Assembly (NCBI GenBank): GCA_009991595.1
Contig: JAACVK010000022.1
Coordinates: 62,001-126,000, forward strand
Length of the DNA stretch: 64,000 nucleotides
Direction of reading: 5' to 3'
Source: a bacterium
GTDB taxonomy: Bacteria; Bdellovibrionota; UBA2428
Part shown: piece by piece, positions 13,696 through 23,032 of the stretch
How positions within the stretch are numbered: the first letter of the stretch is position 1
How the letters are laid out: each line of letters begins with the position of its first letter
Notes under the pieces: generated by a model
What the model was told of the DNA's origin: nothing
Databases searched by the model: none
Seen by the model: only the letters and a program-made list of their open reading frames with translations
Translations under genes and position numbers: made by a program

Positions 13696-13857
13696 ATGAA
13701 ACGCACATATCAACCGAGTCGTTCAAAAAGAAAACGTGAGCATGGCTTCCTAAAAAGAATGGCCAGTCCAGGCGGACGAAAGGTGCTTAGCGCCCGACGT
13801 CGAAAAGGTCGCAAGAGGCTTACTGTAAGCGTTTCTTCTAAGACTCGAGTAGTTTAA
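13696..13857 (+). CDS. rpmH: 50S ribosomal protein L34 (not in the supplied ORF track)
   Basis: Translated by eye: [53 protein letters not shown]; directly upstream of rnpA. Confidence 0.97.
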   Translation: MKRTYQPSRSKRKREHGFLKRMASPGGRKVLSARRRKGRKRLTVSVSSKTRVV

Positions 13858-14172
13858 ATGAATGAATACAGGCGCTTTCGACCTACGGGTCGGGGAGTTA
13901 GGAAAAGCGGTGTAGTGGTTTGCCCAATTGAGTTTGGTAGCCAGCACCGTCATATGAGACCTCTCATTGTTTCTATCCCAAGAACCTGTGGCAACTCAGT
14001 AAAAAGAAATCGATTGAAGAGAATCTTGAAACATTCTTTGAAGACCTACCTAGGTTCTCTTCCAGAAGGTAAAGGTCTATGGATACGACTATTACGCCAG
14101 CACAAAATTCAAAATCCAGTTACTCCACAGTATTGGAATCGAGTTTTAGAGCAGGCAAATTTAAGCAATTAG
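13858..14172 (+). CDS. rnpA: ribonuclease P protein component
   Basis: Position after rpmH; GNSVKRNRLKRILKHSL motif. Confidence 0.92.
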   Translation: MNEYRRFRPTGRGVRKSGVVVCPIEFGSQHRHMRPLIVSIPRTCGNSVKRNRLKRILKHSLKTYLGSLPEGKGLWIRLLRQHKIQNPVTPQYWNRVLEQANLSN

Positions 14173-14420
14173 TTTTAGACGGATTACATTTATTTTATAA
14201 GGTTTTTGTCTTACCGTTTTTGATTGCCATCTCGGGCAATCAAACGCACAGCTGTCGTTTTCATCCTACGTGTTCTGTTTATGCAAAAGATTGTATGAAA
14301 AATACGAATTTTATTTTTGCGGTTTTTTTAATTACTTGGAGACTGTTGCGTTGTAACCCATTGTTTCCATCTACTAAATACTTTGACGATGCTCCACAAA
14401 TGAGAGGTTCTCACCGATGA
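14079..14420 (+). CDS. yidD: membrane protein insertion efficiency factor YidD
   Basis: SCRFHPTCSVYAKDCM, RLLRCNPLF; between rnpA and yidC; exact start uncertain (long overlap with rnpA). Confidence 0.88.
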   Translation: MDTTITPAQNSKSSYSTVLESSFRAGKFKQLVLDGLHLFYKVFVLPFLIAISGNQTHSCRFHPTCSVYAKDCMKNTNFIFAVFLITWRLLRCNPLFPSTKYFDDAPQMRGSHR

Positions 14421-16048
14421 AAAGAAACTGGTCTATAATTATTGCTTTGATTGCTTTATTGATTGCTTATGATCTTTTTATATTGCGACCGTATAATCAA
14501 AAGCTTGCAGCTCAAAAACAAACCGAGAAAGCTGTTGAACAGAAATCAGATACAACGAATAACCTTAGCGCAATTCAAAATGAAACAACCAAAGCAGAAG
14601 CTTCTTCTGACAATGTTTCAATGAATGTTGTTACAAACGAAATTAATGAATTGAAAGAAGTAGAAACCTTGTCTCTCGGCTCAAAGAGACAAGTCCGACT
14701 TATGTCTAACGGAACATTGGTCAACGCTACATTTAATGATTATTTTCAACGAGGAACTGCAGAAAAGATCCCCGTTGAGATTTTAAAAGATGGTTTGTCT
14801 TGGAGTTCTACCAACCCAGCCGTTCAGAAGTGTTTAAGCAGTCTAAACTATAAAGGTAATTTAACTTTTAGTGGCCGTTTCGAAGGCATCACCTGCTCCC
14901 TTCAGTATCAACAGGCTTCCGAACAGGAAGGCGTTTATTCGTCGTCTCTTTCTCTTTCTGGAATCAAGTCTTTTGAAGGGACCGTATTTTGGCAGCAAGT
15001 CGCCCGATTAGGCGAAGGCAATCGTTTTGATTTCAAAATTTTAGATTTTAAGTTAGATGGAGAAACAGATGATTTACAGGGCGATAAAGTTTTTGAGACA
15101 AAAGTTTTCAAAGGAAAATTAGATTGGTCTTCTTGGGGCGATAAATATTTTACGACGATTGTTTTACCTAAGGGTAAGTTTAATCCAGACCTAGCAGTTA
15201 CTCCCATTGATGGAGAGGCTGTCGCTGAAGGCCAAAGGCGTTTTAGAATTGCATATCAATATCCGCTTGTTGATTTGGGCGAGCAAACCATGGTTTTTGA
15301 GTCTGATCTTTATATCGGCACAAAAGACATTTCTGTTTTGAAGAGTATTCGCAAAGACCTAGTAGACGCTGTGGAAATGGGTTGGTTTTCGGCAGTGGGC
15401 CGCTTTATGCTTTGGTGCTTAGAAGAACTTAACCTTTTGTTTAAGAATTTTGGCTGGTCTATTATTGCTCTAACCGTTTTAGTTCGCCTAGTCTTTTGGC
15501 CATTAAATAGAAAAGTTTTCGAATCTGGGCAAAAAATGAAGGATATTCAGCCCAAAATCGAAGCTTTAAGGAAGAAATATGGCAAAGATCGAGCGCAAAT
15601 GGAGCAGTTGAATAGAGAAATGATGGGCCTCTATAAAACTGAAAAGGTGAACCCAATGGGTTCCTGCATGCCTCTTTTACTTCAAATGCCTATATTTATT
15701 GGCCTTTATGGGTCGCTCTCAAATGCTATTGATCTTTACCAGGCCCCATTTGTTTGGTGGATTGAAGATTTATCCTATAAAGATCCGTTTTACGTTTTGC
15801 CGATCCTTTGGACGGCTTCTTTGCTGTTGATGATGAAATTCACTCCACAGCCAACAATGAATCAACCGGGAATGCCGGACATGAAAAAAGTAATGTTCGT
15901 TATGTATTTTGTCTTTGGTTTTATGGCTAAAGACTGGCCGTCGGGACTATGTCTGTATCTTGTTGTAAGTAGTTTTTTAGGTACGTTCCAGCAGTTCTTG
16001 TTCCGACGATCACAAACTAATCTTCAAACTGTTCAAGAAGGAGCATAA
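14417..16048 (+). CDS. yidC: membrane protein insertase YidC
   Basis: GWSIIALTVLVRLVFWPLNRK, MGSCMPLLLQMPIFIGLYGSL. Confidence 0.96.
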   Translation: MKRNWSIIIALIALLIAYDLFILRPYNQKLAAQKQTEKAVEQKSDTTNNLSAIQNETTKAEASSDNVSMNVVTNEINELKEVETLSLGSKRQVRLMSNGTLVNATFNDYFQRGTAEKIPVEILKDGLSWSSTNPAVQKCLSSLNYKGNLTFSGRFEGITCSLQYQQASEQEGVYSSSLSLSGIKSFEGTVFWQQVARLGEGNRFDFKILDFKLDGETDDLQGDKVFETKVFKGKLDWSSWGDKYFTTIVLPKGKFNPDLAVTPIDGEAVAEGQRRFRIAYQYPLVDLGEQTMVFESDLYIGTKDISVLKSIRKDLVDAVEMGWFSAVGRFMLWCLEELNLLFKNFGWSIIALTVLVRLVFWPLNRKVFESGQKMKDIQPKIEALRKKYGKDRAQMEQLNREMMGLYKTEKVNPMGSCMPLLLQMPIFIGLYGSLSNAIDLYQAPFVWWIEDLSYKDPFYVLPILWTASLLLMMKFTPQPTMNQPGMPDMKKVMFVMYFVFGFMAKDWPSGLCLYLVVSSFLGTFQQFLFRRSQTNLQTVQEGA

Positions 16049-16052
16049 ATAT

Positions 16053-16952
16053 ATGTCAAGAATTGTAAAATCTGCCCTCAATCTATTTGGTATTAAATCT
16101 CAAAAGGAAGTTAAGGGAGCTACTTTAGATGGCTTTTTAGAGGAACTTCCAGCGTTGATCGGCTACGACATCGAATTTAAGCCAGAGGACCGTGATGATG
16201 TCCTCGCCCATTTTGAAATCGTTGGTGAGGAAGCTGAAGAGTTTTTAACTAAGAATTCAAATATGCTTGAAGCGCTATCTCATATTAGTATGAGGATTTT
16301 AAGGCGTCAGGCAGGAGTTGCAAATGCTGCCTTGGAAGACGAAAAAGACGTGAAAAACTTTAGAGTAACTTTTGACTCTGATGGTTTCCGAGAAAAGAAA
16401 ATTGTTAATCTAAAAGATATGGCCGAACGCGCTCGGCAAAAGGTAATTGATGCTGGCGGCAAGCCATCCTACCTTCCAGCGTTGAGCCCATCTGAAAGAA
16501 AAGTTATTCACACACACCTAGCTGACCTTGGTGAAGTCACCAGTGAAAGTATTGGTAAAGGAACCTTTAAACGAATTAGAGTGAAGCTTGTTGCTGACTC
16601 TAAGCACAGACAAAAACGAGAGGATGGACCACGCAATGATCGTGGCCCTCGAAATGACCGTGGCCCTCGGGGCGGTGGCGATCGTAACAATAATAATAGA
16701 GGTGGCCGTGGCGGACGTAACAACGGACCAAGAAGAGAAAAGCAAGAGCGAGTTAACTTTCCAAGCGATGTTCAGCCAAACCACTCAAGCGGAGGGTTTA
16801 GTTTTGTGAATGATCCATTTGGTGTGTCTGACAATAAGCCCGAAGTAAACGGTAACGTCGCAGCACCTATTAAAAAAGAACGAGTAATCGACGACAATAT
16901 TGGAAATAGACTTGCACCAGGAGAAGATCGTTTCGACCCTCAAGAAGATTAA
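16053..16952 (+). CDS. KH/R3H-domain RNA-binding protein (Jag/KhpB) with Arg-Gly/Asn-rich C-terminal tail
   Basis: Position after yidC; R3H-like LSPSERKVIHTHLADLGEVTSESIGKGTFKRIRVKL; tail PRNDRGPRNDRGPRGGGDRNNNNRGGRGGRNNGPRR. Confidence 0.85.
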   Translation: MSRIVKSALNLFGIKSQKEVKGATLDGFLEELPALIGYDIEFKPEDRDDVLAHFEIVGEEAEEFLTKNSNMLEALSHISMRILRRQAGVANAALEDEKDVKNFRVTFDSDGFREKKIVNLKDMAERARQKVIDAGGKPSYLPALSPSERKVIHTHLADLGEVTSESIGKGTFKRIRVKLVADSKHRQKREDGPRNDRGPRNDRGPRGGGDRNNNNRGGRGGRNNGPRREKQERVNFPSDVQPNHSSGGFSFVNDPFGVSDNKPEVNGNVAAPIKKERVIDDNIGNRLAPGEDRFDPQED

Positions 16953-18332
16953 ATGAGTGAAAAGCAAACTCTTTTAAAGAGCTTAGATTACTTTAAACGA
17001 AATGGGGCCCCCATTGTTGCGGAAGCAACAGCAAGTGGAGGCCCTATTTGCGTTCTTAGAATTTCTGGAAAAGATTTAAAAAGCTTCGCACCAATGGTTG
17101 GTGGTTCTCTGCCTTTGCCTAGAATGGCAAGTTATAGAAAAGTAGCAAATTTAGACCAAGCTCTTGTTTTGTATTTTGAGGGCCCTAAATCCTTTACAGG
17201 CGAGGACGTTATAGAAATTCATTGCCACGGCATTAGAAGTTTTGTTCGTTCTATTATCACCGAATGTGAAAAACTTGGAGCTCAAGCCGCTCTTCCAGGA
17301 GAGTTTTCTTTCCGAGCCTATCTGAACAATAAGATGACACTCGATGAAGCTGAGCGATTAAATGAAGGTTTGGCGAGCGAAAGTATTGATGCGCGTGCTG
17401 CATCAAGGATGCTTGGTTTTTCTAGTGGTGAAGAGAATCGAGCTTTAGAGAATTTAGAAAAGTTTGAACAAAAGGTGTTTGTTGCTCGCGGTAGAATTGA
17501 ATCAGCGATTGATTTTCCTGAAGCCGAAGAGGAGCAGTCCCATGATGTGGAAGCGGCTTTGAATATCCTAAACTCGCTAAATATTGAGGCTCAAGAGTAT
17601 CTTAACTTCTATGAAAACTTCGCTAAGAGTATAAACTTCCCAAGGGTAGCCATTGTTGGCGAAACCAATGTTGGTAAGTCTACGCTGTTCAATATTCTTT
17701 GCGGCAATGACCGCAGTTTAGTTTCTGACATAGAAGGAACGACTAGAGATTATGTAGAAGTAGATTTTAAGACATCTTTTTTTAAAGCAAAGTTGGTCGA
17801 TACGGCTGGTTTAAGAGAATTGCTTTCGACTGAAGGTCACGATCGTCTTGAAGGCTTGGGGATTCAACAAGGACTATCCGTGATTGAAAAAGCTGAAGTT
17901 CTTGTTTGGGTAAAGAAGGCCGGACAGAATAGTGAGACATATTCTCAAAGTTTACTCAAGAATTTTCAGATTCCAGTTATAGAAGTTTTTTCTCATGCAG
18001 ACTCTAACAATGAAGTTTCTTTGGGAGCTTTTGACTTTACCCATAAAGACACCCAGCCCATTAAAGACTTTCTTTATGAAAAAATTGGAAACAAACTTCA
18101 ACGAGTTAATTTCGATCAAGATTCAATCTTGAGTTCTAGGCAGTTTAGACATTTAAAAGAAGCTGCTGTTCATATCGAGCGATCTATTTTGTTTCTTAAA
18201 GACGAAGAGCCGCTAGAAATGGTTGCCAGTGAACTTCAAGAAACTGAACGCTTGATTAAACTTTGCACCGGTCGTGATCTAGGCGAAGAATACATAGCGC
18301 AGATTTTTAGCCAATTTTGTTTAGGAAAATAA
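16953..18332 (+). CDS. mnmE: tRNA modification GTPase MnmE
   Basis: GEFSFRAYLNNKMTLDEAE, GETNVGKSTLFN, DIEGTTRDYVE, DTAGLRE, C-terminal FCLGK. Confidence 0.96.
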   Translation: MSEKQTLLKSLDYFKRNGAPIVAEATASGGPICVLRISGKDLKSFAPMVGGSLPLPRMASYRKVANLDQALVLYFEGPKSFTGEDVIEIHCHGIRSFVRSIITECEKLGAQAALPGEFSFRAYLNNKMTLDEAERLNEGLASESIDARAASRMLGFSSGEENRALENLEKFEQKVFVARGRIESAIDFPEAEEEQSHDVEAALNILNSLNIEAQEYLNFYENFAKSINFPRVAIVGETNVGKSTLFNILCGNDRSLVSDIEGTTRDYVEVDFKTSFFKAKLVDTAGLRELLSTEGHDRLEGLGIQQGLSVIEKAEVLVWVKKAGQNSETYSQSLLKNFQIPVIEVFSHADSNNEVSLGAFDFTHKDTQPIKDFLYEKIGNKLQRVNFDQDSILSSRQFRHLKEAAVHIERSILFLKDEEPLEMVASELQETERLIKLCTGRDLGEEYIAQIFSQFCLGK

Positions 18333-18334
18333 GC

Positions 18335-18742
18335 TTAAAACCAATAGTCAACAAAACGCCTTCCAAAGCGTCTTGTTCTCTGGCGATCTAAATCCTGGAA
18401 GTTGTAGGTAAGACCCTTTTCTTTTTTATAAATTAGTTGAAACTCAGTTTCGAGATTACCCGCCTTCATTCCCTCTGGAACAAAGTGTGCCGCTATAGAG
18501 CGTCTTCGTAGGTTGTTGTTGGTGCCGGCGATTGAGCCGTGAATAACTCTTGAGCCCCAAAAAAATATGTCGCCCTTCTTCAGCGCGGGGGCATATAACT
18601 CGTATTGGCCGCGTTCAATTTCTTGGTCGGTTACTTGCTGTTGGTCCATTGCCCCTCTGCAAATAACGTAGTTTTCTTCGCTGTAGAATGCCTTTGGGTC
18701 TGAGACGGTTCCTTTGTGTCCATAATAGCTAAATGCCGACAT
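18335..18742 (-). pseudogene. C-terminal fragment of a phytanoyl-CoA dioxygenase (PhyH)-like protein
   Basis: LKKGDIFFWGSRVIHGSIAGTNNNLRRRSIAAHFVPEG resembles the distal-His/Arg half of PhyH proteins; the N-terminal HxD half is absent and there is no room for it. Confidence 0.55.
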
Positions 18743-18854
18743 TTCGCATTTTTAATGTTTTGCTTGGAGAAGATCAATCTTTTGAGTTTTTTTCGCTCGA
18801 GCGATTGAAATCAATGATTGATACTTCTCCCTGGGGTTTGCTAAGAGCTAGACA

Positions 18855-20696
18855 ATGGTTGATTTTGACGCGGTGGTTATAGGTGCTGGGCATGCTGGAA
18901 TTGAGGCCTTAAGGGCCTTGAACTCCCGCGGGCTTCAAACAGCTCTCGTCACTCTCGATGCCCAAAAGATTGGCGCTATGAGCTGTAACCCTGCCATTGG
19001 TGGTGTTGCTAAAGGTCACCTTGTCTATGAGATCGATGCTTTGGGGGGTCTTATGGGATTTACCGCAGATAGGGCTGCTATACAGGCTAAACGCTTAAAC
19101 ATGCGAAAGGGCCCTTCTGTTCGCTCAACCAGAGTTCAATGCGATAAAGATTTTTACTCGGCTTCAATGATTCAAGAGGTTCGCTCTATGGAGTTTGTTC
19201 GAATTGTTGAGGCAGAGGCGACAGAACTCATGACTGAAAGCGTTTCAGGCCAGGTTCGCATTACCGGAGTTCGCTTGGGGGACCAAACAATTCTTAAGTG
19301 TAGGGCCGCTTTGGTTACTAGTGGGACCTTTATGAAGGGGTTGATGTTTTGTGGTTTTGAGAAAAGTGTCGGTGGCCGTTTCGGAGACAAGGCTTCCAAT
19401 ACGCTCTCTGATTCCATTAAGTTTTTAGGTCATCGAACAAAACGTTTGAAGACCGGAACGCCCGCGCGATTGGATGCGCGAACAATTGAGTTTTCTAAGC
19501 TTCAAAAGCAATGGGGAGATTCAGAACGAAGATTTTTCTCATGGAAAAGTTCAAACAGCACTTTGCCTCAGGTGTGTTGTTACATGACCTATACCAATGA
19601 GCGAACACACGAAATTATTCGCGCGAACATGGATAAGAGCCCGCTTTTTTCGGGCGACATTCAGGGGATAGGTCCTCGCTATTGTCCGAGTATAGAAGAC
19701 AAAGTTAAACGTTTCCCTGATCGTGAAAGACATCAAATTTTTATTGAACCAGAGGGGCTCAGTACTCCTTTTATTTACCCAAACGGGATGAGCACATCGC
19801 TTCCTGCCGATGTTCAGCTGGAATACCTTCGTAGTATCAATGGGTTAGAGAGTGTTGAGCTTCTGCGCCCAGGGTATGCTGTTGAATATGACTCTATCGA
19901 CCCCACCCAATTGAATTTTGGGCTTATGTCACAGTTCGCTCAAGGGCTCTTTCTAGCAGGTCAAGTAAATAGAACATCTGGTTATGAGGAGGCGGCGGCT
20001 CAGGGTCTATGGGCTGGAATTAATGCTTCTTGTTTTTTATTGGGAGAGGATTTTGTTCGCCCGGATCGATCCCGCAGTTACATTGAAACCTTAGTAGATG
20101 ACCTTACTACCAAAGGTAGTGAAGAGCCTTATCGTTTATTTACATCTCGATCAGAGTATAGAATGCACTTGCGAGAAGACAATGCTGACTTGAGACTATT
20201 GGACCTGGGAAAATCTCTAGGGCTTCTCTCGAGCGAACAGATTCGCGCATTCGAACAAAAGACTCTCGAAGTTAATGAGGGAAGAAGTGTTTTAAGAGGG
20301 AAAAAGATTAGACTTAGTGTTGACCGGGTAATTACTTTAGAGGAATACCTGAAACGCCCTGAGGTTAATTGGGAAGAGTTAAGCATTGAATATGAGCCTT
20401 CCAGCACGCGTGCTTTGGAGCAAATAGAGATTGAGGCGAAATACTCCGGCTATCTTGGGCGTATCGAGGCTGAGATTGCCGAGCTGCAAAGGATAAAGGA
20501 CTGGGAGTTAGATACCTCCATTGAGCTAGACAATATTGCTAGTCTCTCAATGGAGGTTTTAGAGAAATATAAAGCCATTCGGCCTAAGAACGTATGGGAG
20601 TTGACCCAGATTAGCGGAGTTACTCCTACCGCAGTGTTAAACATCGCTAAATTGGTTGGCCGTAAGGGTGGAATTGTTTCACATGAAACAATTTGA
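18855..20696 (+). CDS. mnmG: tRNA uridine-5-carboxymethylaminomethyl modification enzyme MnmG/GidA
   Basis: VVIGAGHAGIEALRAL, SCNPAIGGVAKGHLVYEIDALGG, GQVNRTSGYEEAAAQGLWAGINA. Confidence 0.97.
   Translation: MVDFDAVVIGAGHAGIEALRALNSRGLQTALVTLDAQKIGAMSCNPAIGGVAKGHLVYEIDALGGLMGFTADRAAIQAKRLNMRKGPSVRSTRVQCDKDFYSASMIQEVRSMEFVRIVEAEATELMTESVSGQVRITGVRLGDQTILKCRAALVTSGTFMKGLMFCGFEKSVGGRFGDKASNTLSDSIKFLGHRTKRLKTGTPARLDARTIEFSKLQKQWGDSERRFFSWKSSNSTLPQVCCYMTYTNERTHEIIRANMDKSPLFSGDIQGIGPRYCPSIEDKVKRFPDRERHQIFIEPEGLSTPFIYPNGMSTSLPADVQLEYLRSINGLESVELLRPGYAVEYDSIDPTQLNFGLMSQFAQGLFLAGQVNRTSGYEEAAAQGLWAGINASCFLLGEDFVRPDRSRSYIETLVDDLTTKGSEEPYRLFTSRSEYRMHLREDNADLRLLDLGKSLGLLSSEQIRAFEQKTLEVNEGRSVLRGKKIRLSVDRVITLEEYLKRPEVNWEELSIEYEPSSTRALEQIEIEAKYSGYLGRIEAEIAELQRIKDWELDTSIELDNIASLSMEVLEKYKAIRPKNVWELTQISGVTPTAVLNIAKLVGRKGGIVSHETI
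20675..20690. promoter_or_regulatory. putative parS: TGTTTCACATGAAACA
   Basis: 15/16 match to the canonical parS palindrome TGTTTCACGTGAAACA; just upstream of parAB. Confidence 0.85.
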
Positions 20697-21195
20697 TGCA
20701 GAAGCCTATTTGGCTCTTGTTCGCACGTGGAGCAAAAAACACAATATAATCGGTGGATTAGATCCATGCGAATTGTTTTCTCAGGCCCGAGAGGCTCTAA
20801 AGAACACTCCCGAGATAGTCGATGGCTCTCTAGTTGTTGATGTAGGAGCAGGGGCCGGGTGGATGGCAATGGCCTGGTTAAGTATGTCCACGACAGGAAA
20901 GGCTTACTGCATTGAGCCTGACCCCAAGAGTTCGAGTTTTCTCTTCTTGGCATTAAGTTCCCTTGAGGGCTTGAATGGAAGGCTTTTTGTAGACGATAGG
21001 CGTTTTGAAGGTGTTCCACGTGAAACAATTGCTAGGATTGACCCCAATTTTACCCTTGTTTCACGAGCATTCTCACCGGCGGACGCTCTTTTGCCCCTAT
21101 ATGAGGCTTCAGACTTTCGCAGTGACTCATTATATCTCTTTTTTTATAATAAGTTACTTCCCAAAGGGCAAAGATCTAGACTAAAACCTATCTAA
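20683..21195 (+). CDS. rsmG: RsmG (GidB)-like 16S rRNA m7G methyltransferase, divergent
   Basis: Conserved position mnmG-rsmG-parA; SAM-binding VVDVGAGAGWMAMA; start MKQFDAEAY preferred over 20656. Confidence 0.75.
   Translation: MKQFDAEAYLALVRTWSKKHNIIGGLDPCELFSQAREALKNTPEIVDGSLVVDVGAGAGWMAMAWLSMSTTGKAYCIEPDPKSSSFLFLALSSLEGLNGRLFVDDRRFEGVPRETIARIDPNFTLVSRAFSPADALLPLYEASDFRSDSLYLFFYNKLLPKGQRSRLKPI
21012..21027. promoter_or_regulatory. putative parS: TGTTCCACGTGAAACA
   Basis: 15/16 match to canonical parS; a half-site TGTTTCACGAG follows at ~21057. Confidence 0.85.
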
Positions 21196-22043
21196 TGAAG
21201 GTATGCTCAGTAATTAATCAAAAAGGTGGGGTTGGAAAGACTACTACAACAATAAATCTAGGTGGTGCCTTAGCCCTCATGGGGAAAAAGGTTCTTTTAA
21301 TAGATTTAGATCCTCAGGGGAATCTCAGCTCTGGTCTTGATATTGATCCAAGCTTGATTGAAAGTAAAAATGTTTATCACGCATTGGTTGGCCAGAATAA
21401 GCTAGTTGAAAATGTCTGCGAGACTAGTGTGAAAAACCTCTATGTGATTCCCTCAGACAACAATCTTGCTGGTGCCGAAGTAGAGTTGGTTGATGTTAAA
21501 GCAAGAGAGTTTAAACTTAAGGAGTCTTTTACTGAGCATCTCGATAATTTTGACTTTGCTTTAATCGATTGCCCGCCTTCTCTTGGTTTGCTTACGATTA
21601 ATGCTCTTTCCGCTAGCGATTCCTACCTGATACCTATGCAAAGTGAGTTCTTTGCTATGCAGGGCTTAGCCAACATTCTTCAAACGGCTAAACTGGTTAA
21701 ACGAGGCTTGAATCCTAAGTTAGAAGAAGATGGAATCTTGCTAACAATGTTTGACTCTCGGTCGAACCTTTCCAAGCAGGTTTATCATGAAATAAAGCAG
21801 TTTGTTGGGGATCGCCTCTATCACAACGTTATTCCAAGAAGAGTTAGACTCGCTGAAAGCACATCTCACGGAATTCCCGGCGTGATCTATGATCCAAACT
21901 GCATGGGGGCTCGGTCTTATATAGAAGTAGCCAAGGAATTTATTCTTAGAAGTCAGGGGTTGAGAATGCAACCCTCTCAGAAACAGGCTTTTTTGCCGCC
22001 AGATCCGGTCGACAGACTGGGCAAAAAAGAGCCAACTATTTGA
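21195..22043 (+). CDS. parA: chromosome partitioning ATPase ParA/Soj
   Basis: INQKGGVGKTTTTINLGGALA deviant Walker A, LIDLDPQGNLSSG. Confidence 0.96.
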   Translation: MKVCSVINQKGGVGKTTTTINLGGALALMGKKVLLIDLDPQGNLSSGLDIDPSLIESKNVYHALVGQNKLVENVCETSVKNLYVIPSDNNLAGAEVELVDVKAREFKLKESFTEHLDNFDFALIDCPPSLGLLTINALSASDSYLIPMQSEFFAMQGLANILQTAKLVKRGLNPKLEEDGILLTMFDSRSNLSKQVYHEIKQFVGDRLYHNVIPRRVRLAESTSHGIPGVIYDPNCMGARSYIEVAKEFILRSQGLRMQPSQKQAFLPPDPVDRLGKKEPTI

Positions 22044-22060
22044 TATAATTAGGAGTTTTA

Positions 22061-23032
22061 ATGGAAGTTTCAAGCGACCCAAGCAATTTTAATAAAAAAC
22101 CAGGTGATAAGCGTGCCTTAGGGCGCGGTTTGGCCGCTCTTTTGGGGGATAGTGCCGACGAAGCAGAGGAAGCTCAGCAAGTTGATAATGCTAAAGACCA
22201 GGTCGATAAATCTGGAATGCTCAAGATATCTCTGAAAGAGATATCTGCAAATTCTGAACAACCACGACAAGTCTTTAACGAGGCAAAGTTGCAAGAGTTG
22301 GCTGATAGTATAAAAGAACAGGGATTAATTCAGCCTATTTTGCTTAGAAAAATGGGCGAAAAAAGCTATCAAATTATAGCTGGAGAACGTCGTTTTCGAG
22401 CTTCTAAAATTGCAGGACTCACTGAGGTTCCGGCAATTATTCGTGAAGAGTCACACACGAAACAAAGTAACGACTTAGCAAGTTTGATCGAAAATATTCA
22501 GCGTGAAGAACTTTCTGCCATTGAACTTGCTCGAGCGTATGGAAAAGTTCTTAGCGACCATTCTTTAACTCAAGAACAGCTTTCTCAAAAACTTGGAATT
22601 TCCAGAGTTGCCTTGGCAAACACCTTGAGACTTTTGAAATTACCGGAAGACGTCAAAGAATTGATCTCGGCTGGGCGACTAACCGAAGGGCATGGCCGTG
22701 CTTTATTGGCGCTAGAAAATGATGAAGAAATTTCGAAGTTTGCCCAGAGAATCTTAAGCGAAAACTTGAGCGTCAGAGACGTTGAAGCCCGAACCCGCCT
22801 TGAAAATACCCAAAAAACTGTGTCTCAAAGTGTTTCTAGTCCCCAAAATTCCGACGCGAAAAGCTATCAAAAGAGCGCCCATTTGTTGGCCATCGAAGAT
22901 GAGTTGCGGCAGGTTTTTGGAACGAAGGTTCAGATTCGCGGAAGTGAAAGAAAAGGAACGATCGAAATCTTTTATGCTGGCCAAGATTCTTTTAATCGCT
23001 TGGTCCATGATTTGAGGAAAACCAATTCGTGA
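22061..23032 (+). CDS. parB: chromosome partitioning protein ParB
   Basis: ALGRGLAALLGD, IIAGERRFRASKIAGL, NIQREELSAIELARAY, SQKLGISRVALANTLRLL HTH. Confidence 0.96.
   Translation: MEVSSDPSNFNKKPGDKRALGRGLAALLGDSADEAEEAQQVDNAKDQVDKSGMLKISLKEISANSEQPRQVFNEAKLQELADSIKEQGLIQPILLRKMGEKSYQIIAGERRFRASKIAGLTEVPAIIREESHTKQSNDLASLIENIQREELSAIELARAYGKVLSDHSLTQEQLSQKLGISRVALANTLRLLKLPEDVKELISAGRLTEGHGRALLALENDEEISKFAQRILSENLSVRDVEARTRLENTQKTVSQSVSSPQNSDAKSYQKSAHLLAIEDELRQVFGTKVQIRGSERKGTIEIFYAGQDSFNRLVHDLRKTNS

Noticed and set aside
16508-16784. Minus-strand and frame-shifted ORFs over the Jag/KhpB tail
   Set aside because: Shadow ORFs caused by the Arg/Gly-rich repeat
18733-18882. 49-aa plus-strand ORF (MPTFRIFNVLLGEDQ...) read by eye
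   Set aside because: Overlaps the mnmG start out of frame; too short and no supporting homology
20450-21028. 192-aa minus-strand ORF beginning MFHVEHL
   Set aside because: Antisense to mnmG/rsmG; its start derives from a parS palindrome; no recognisable domain
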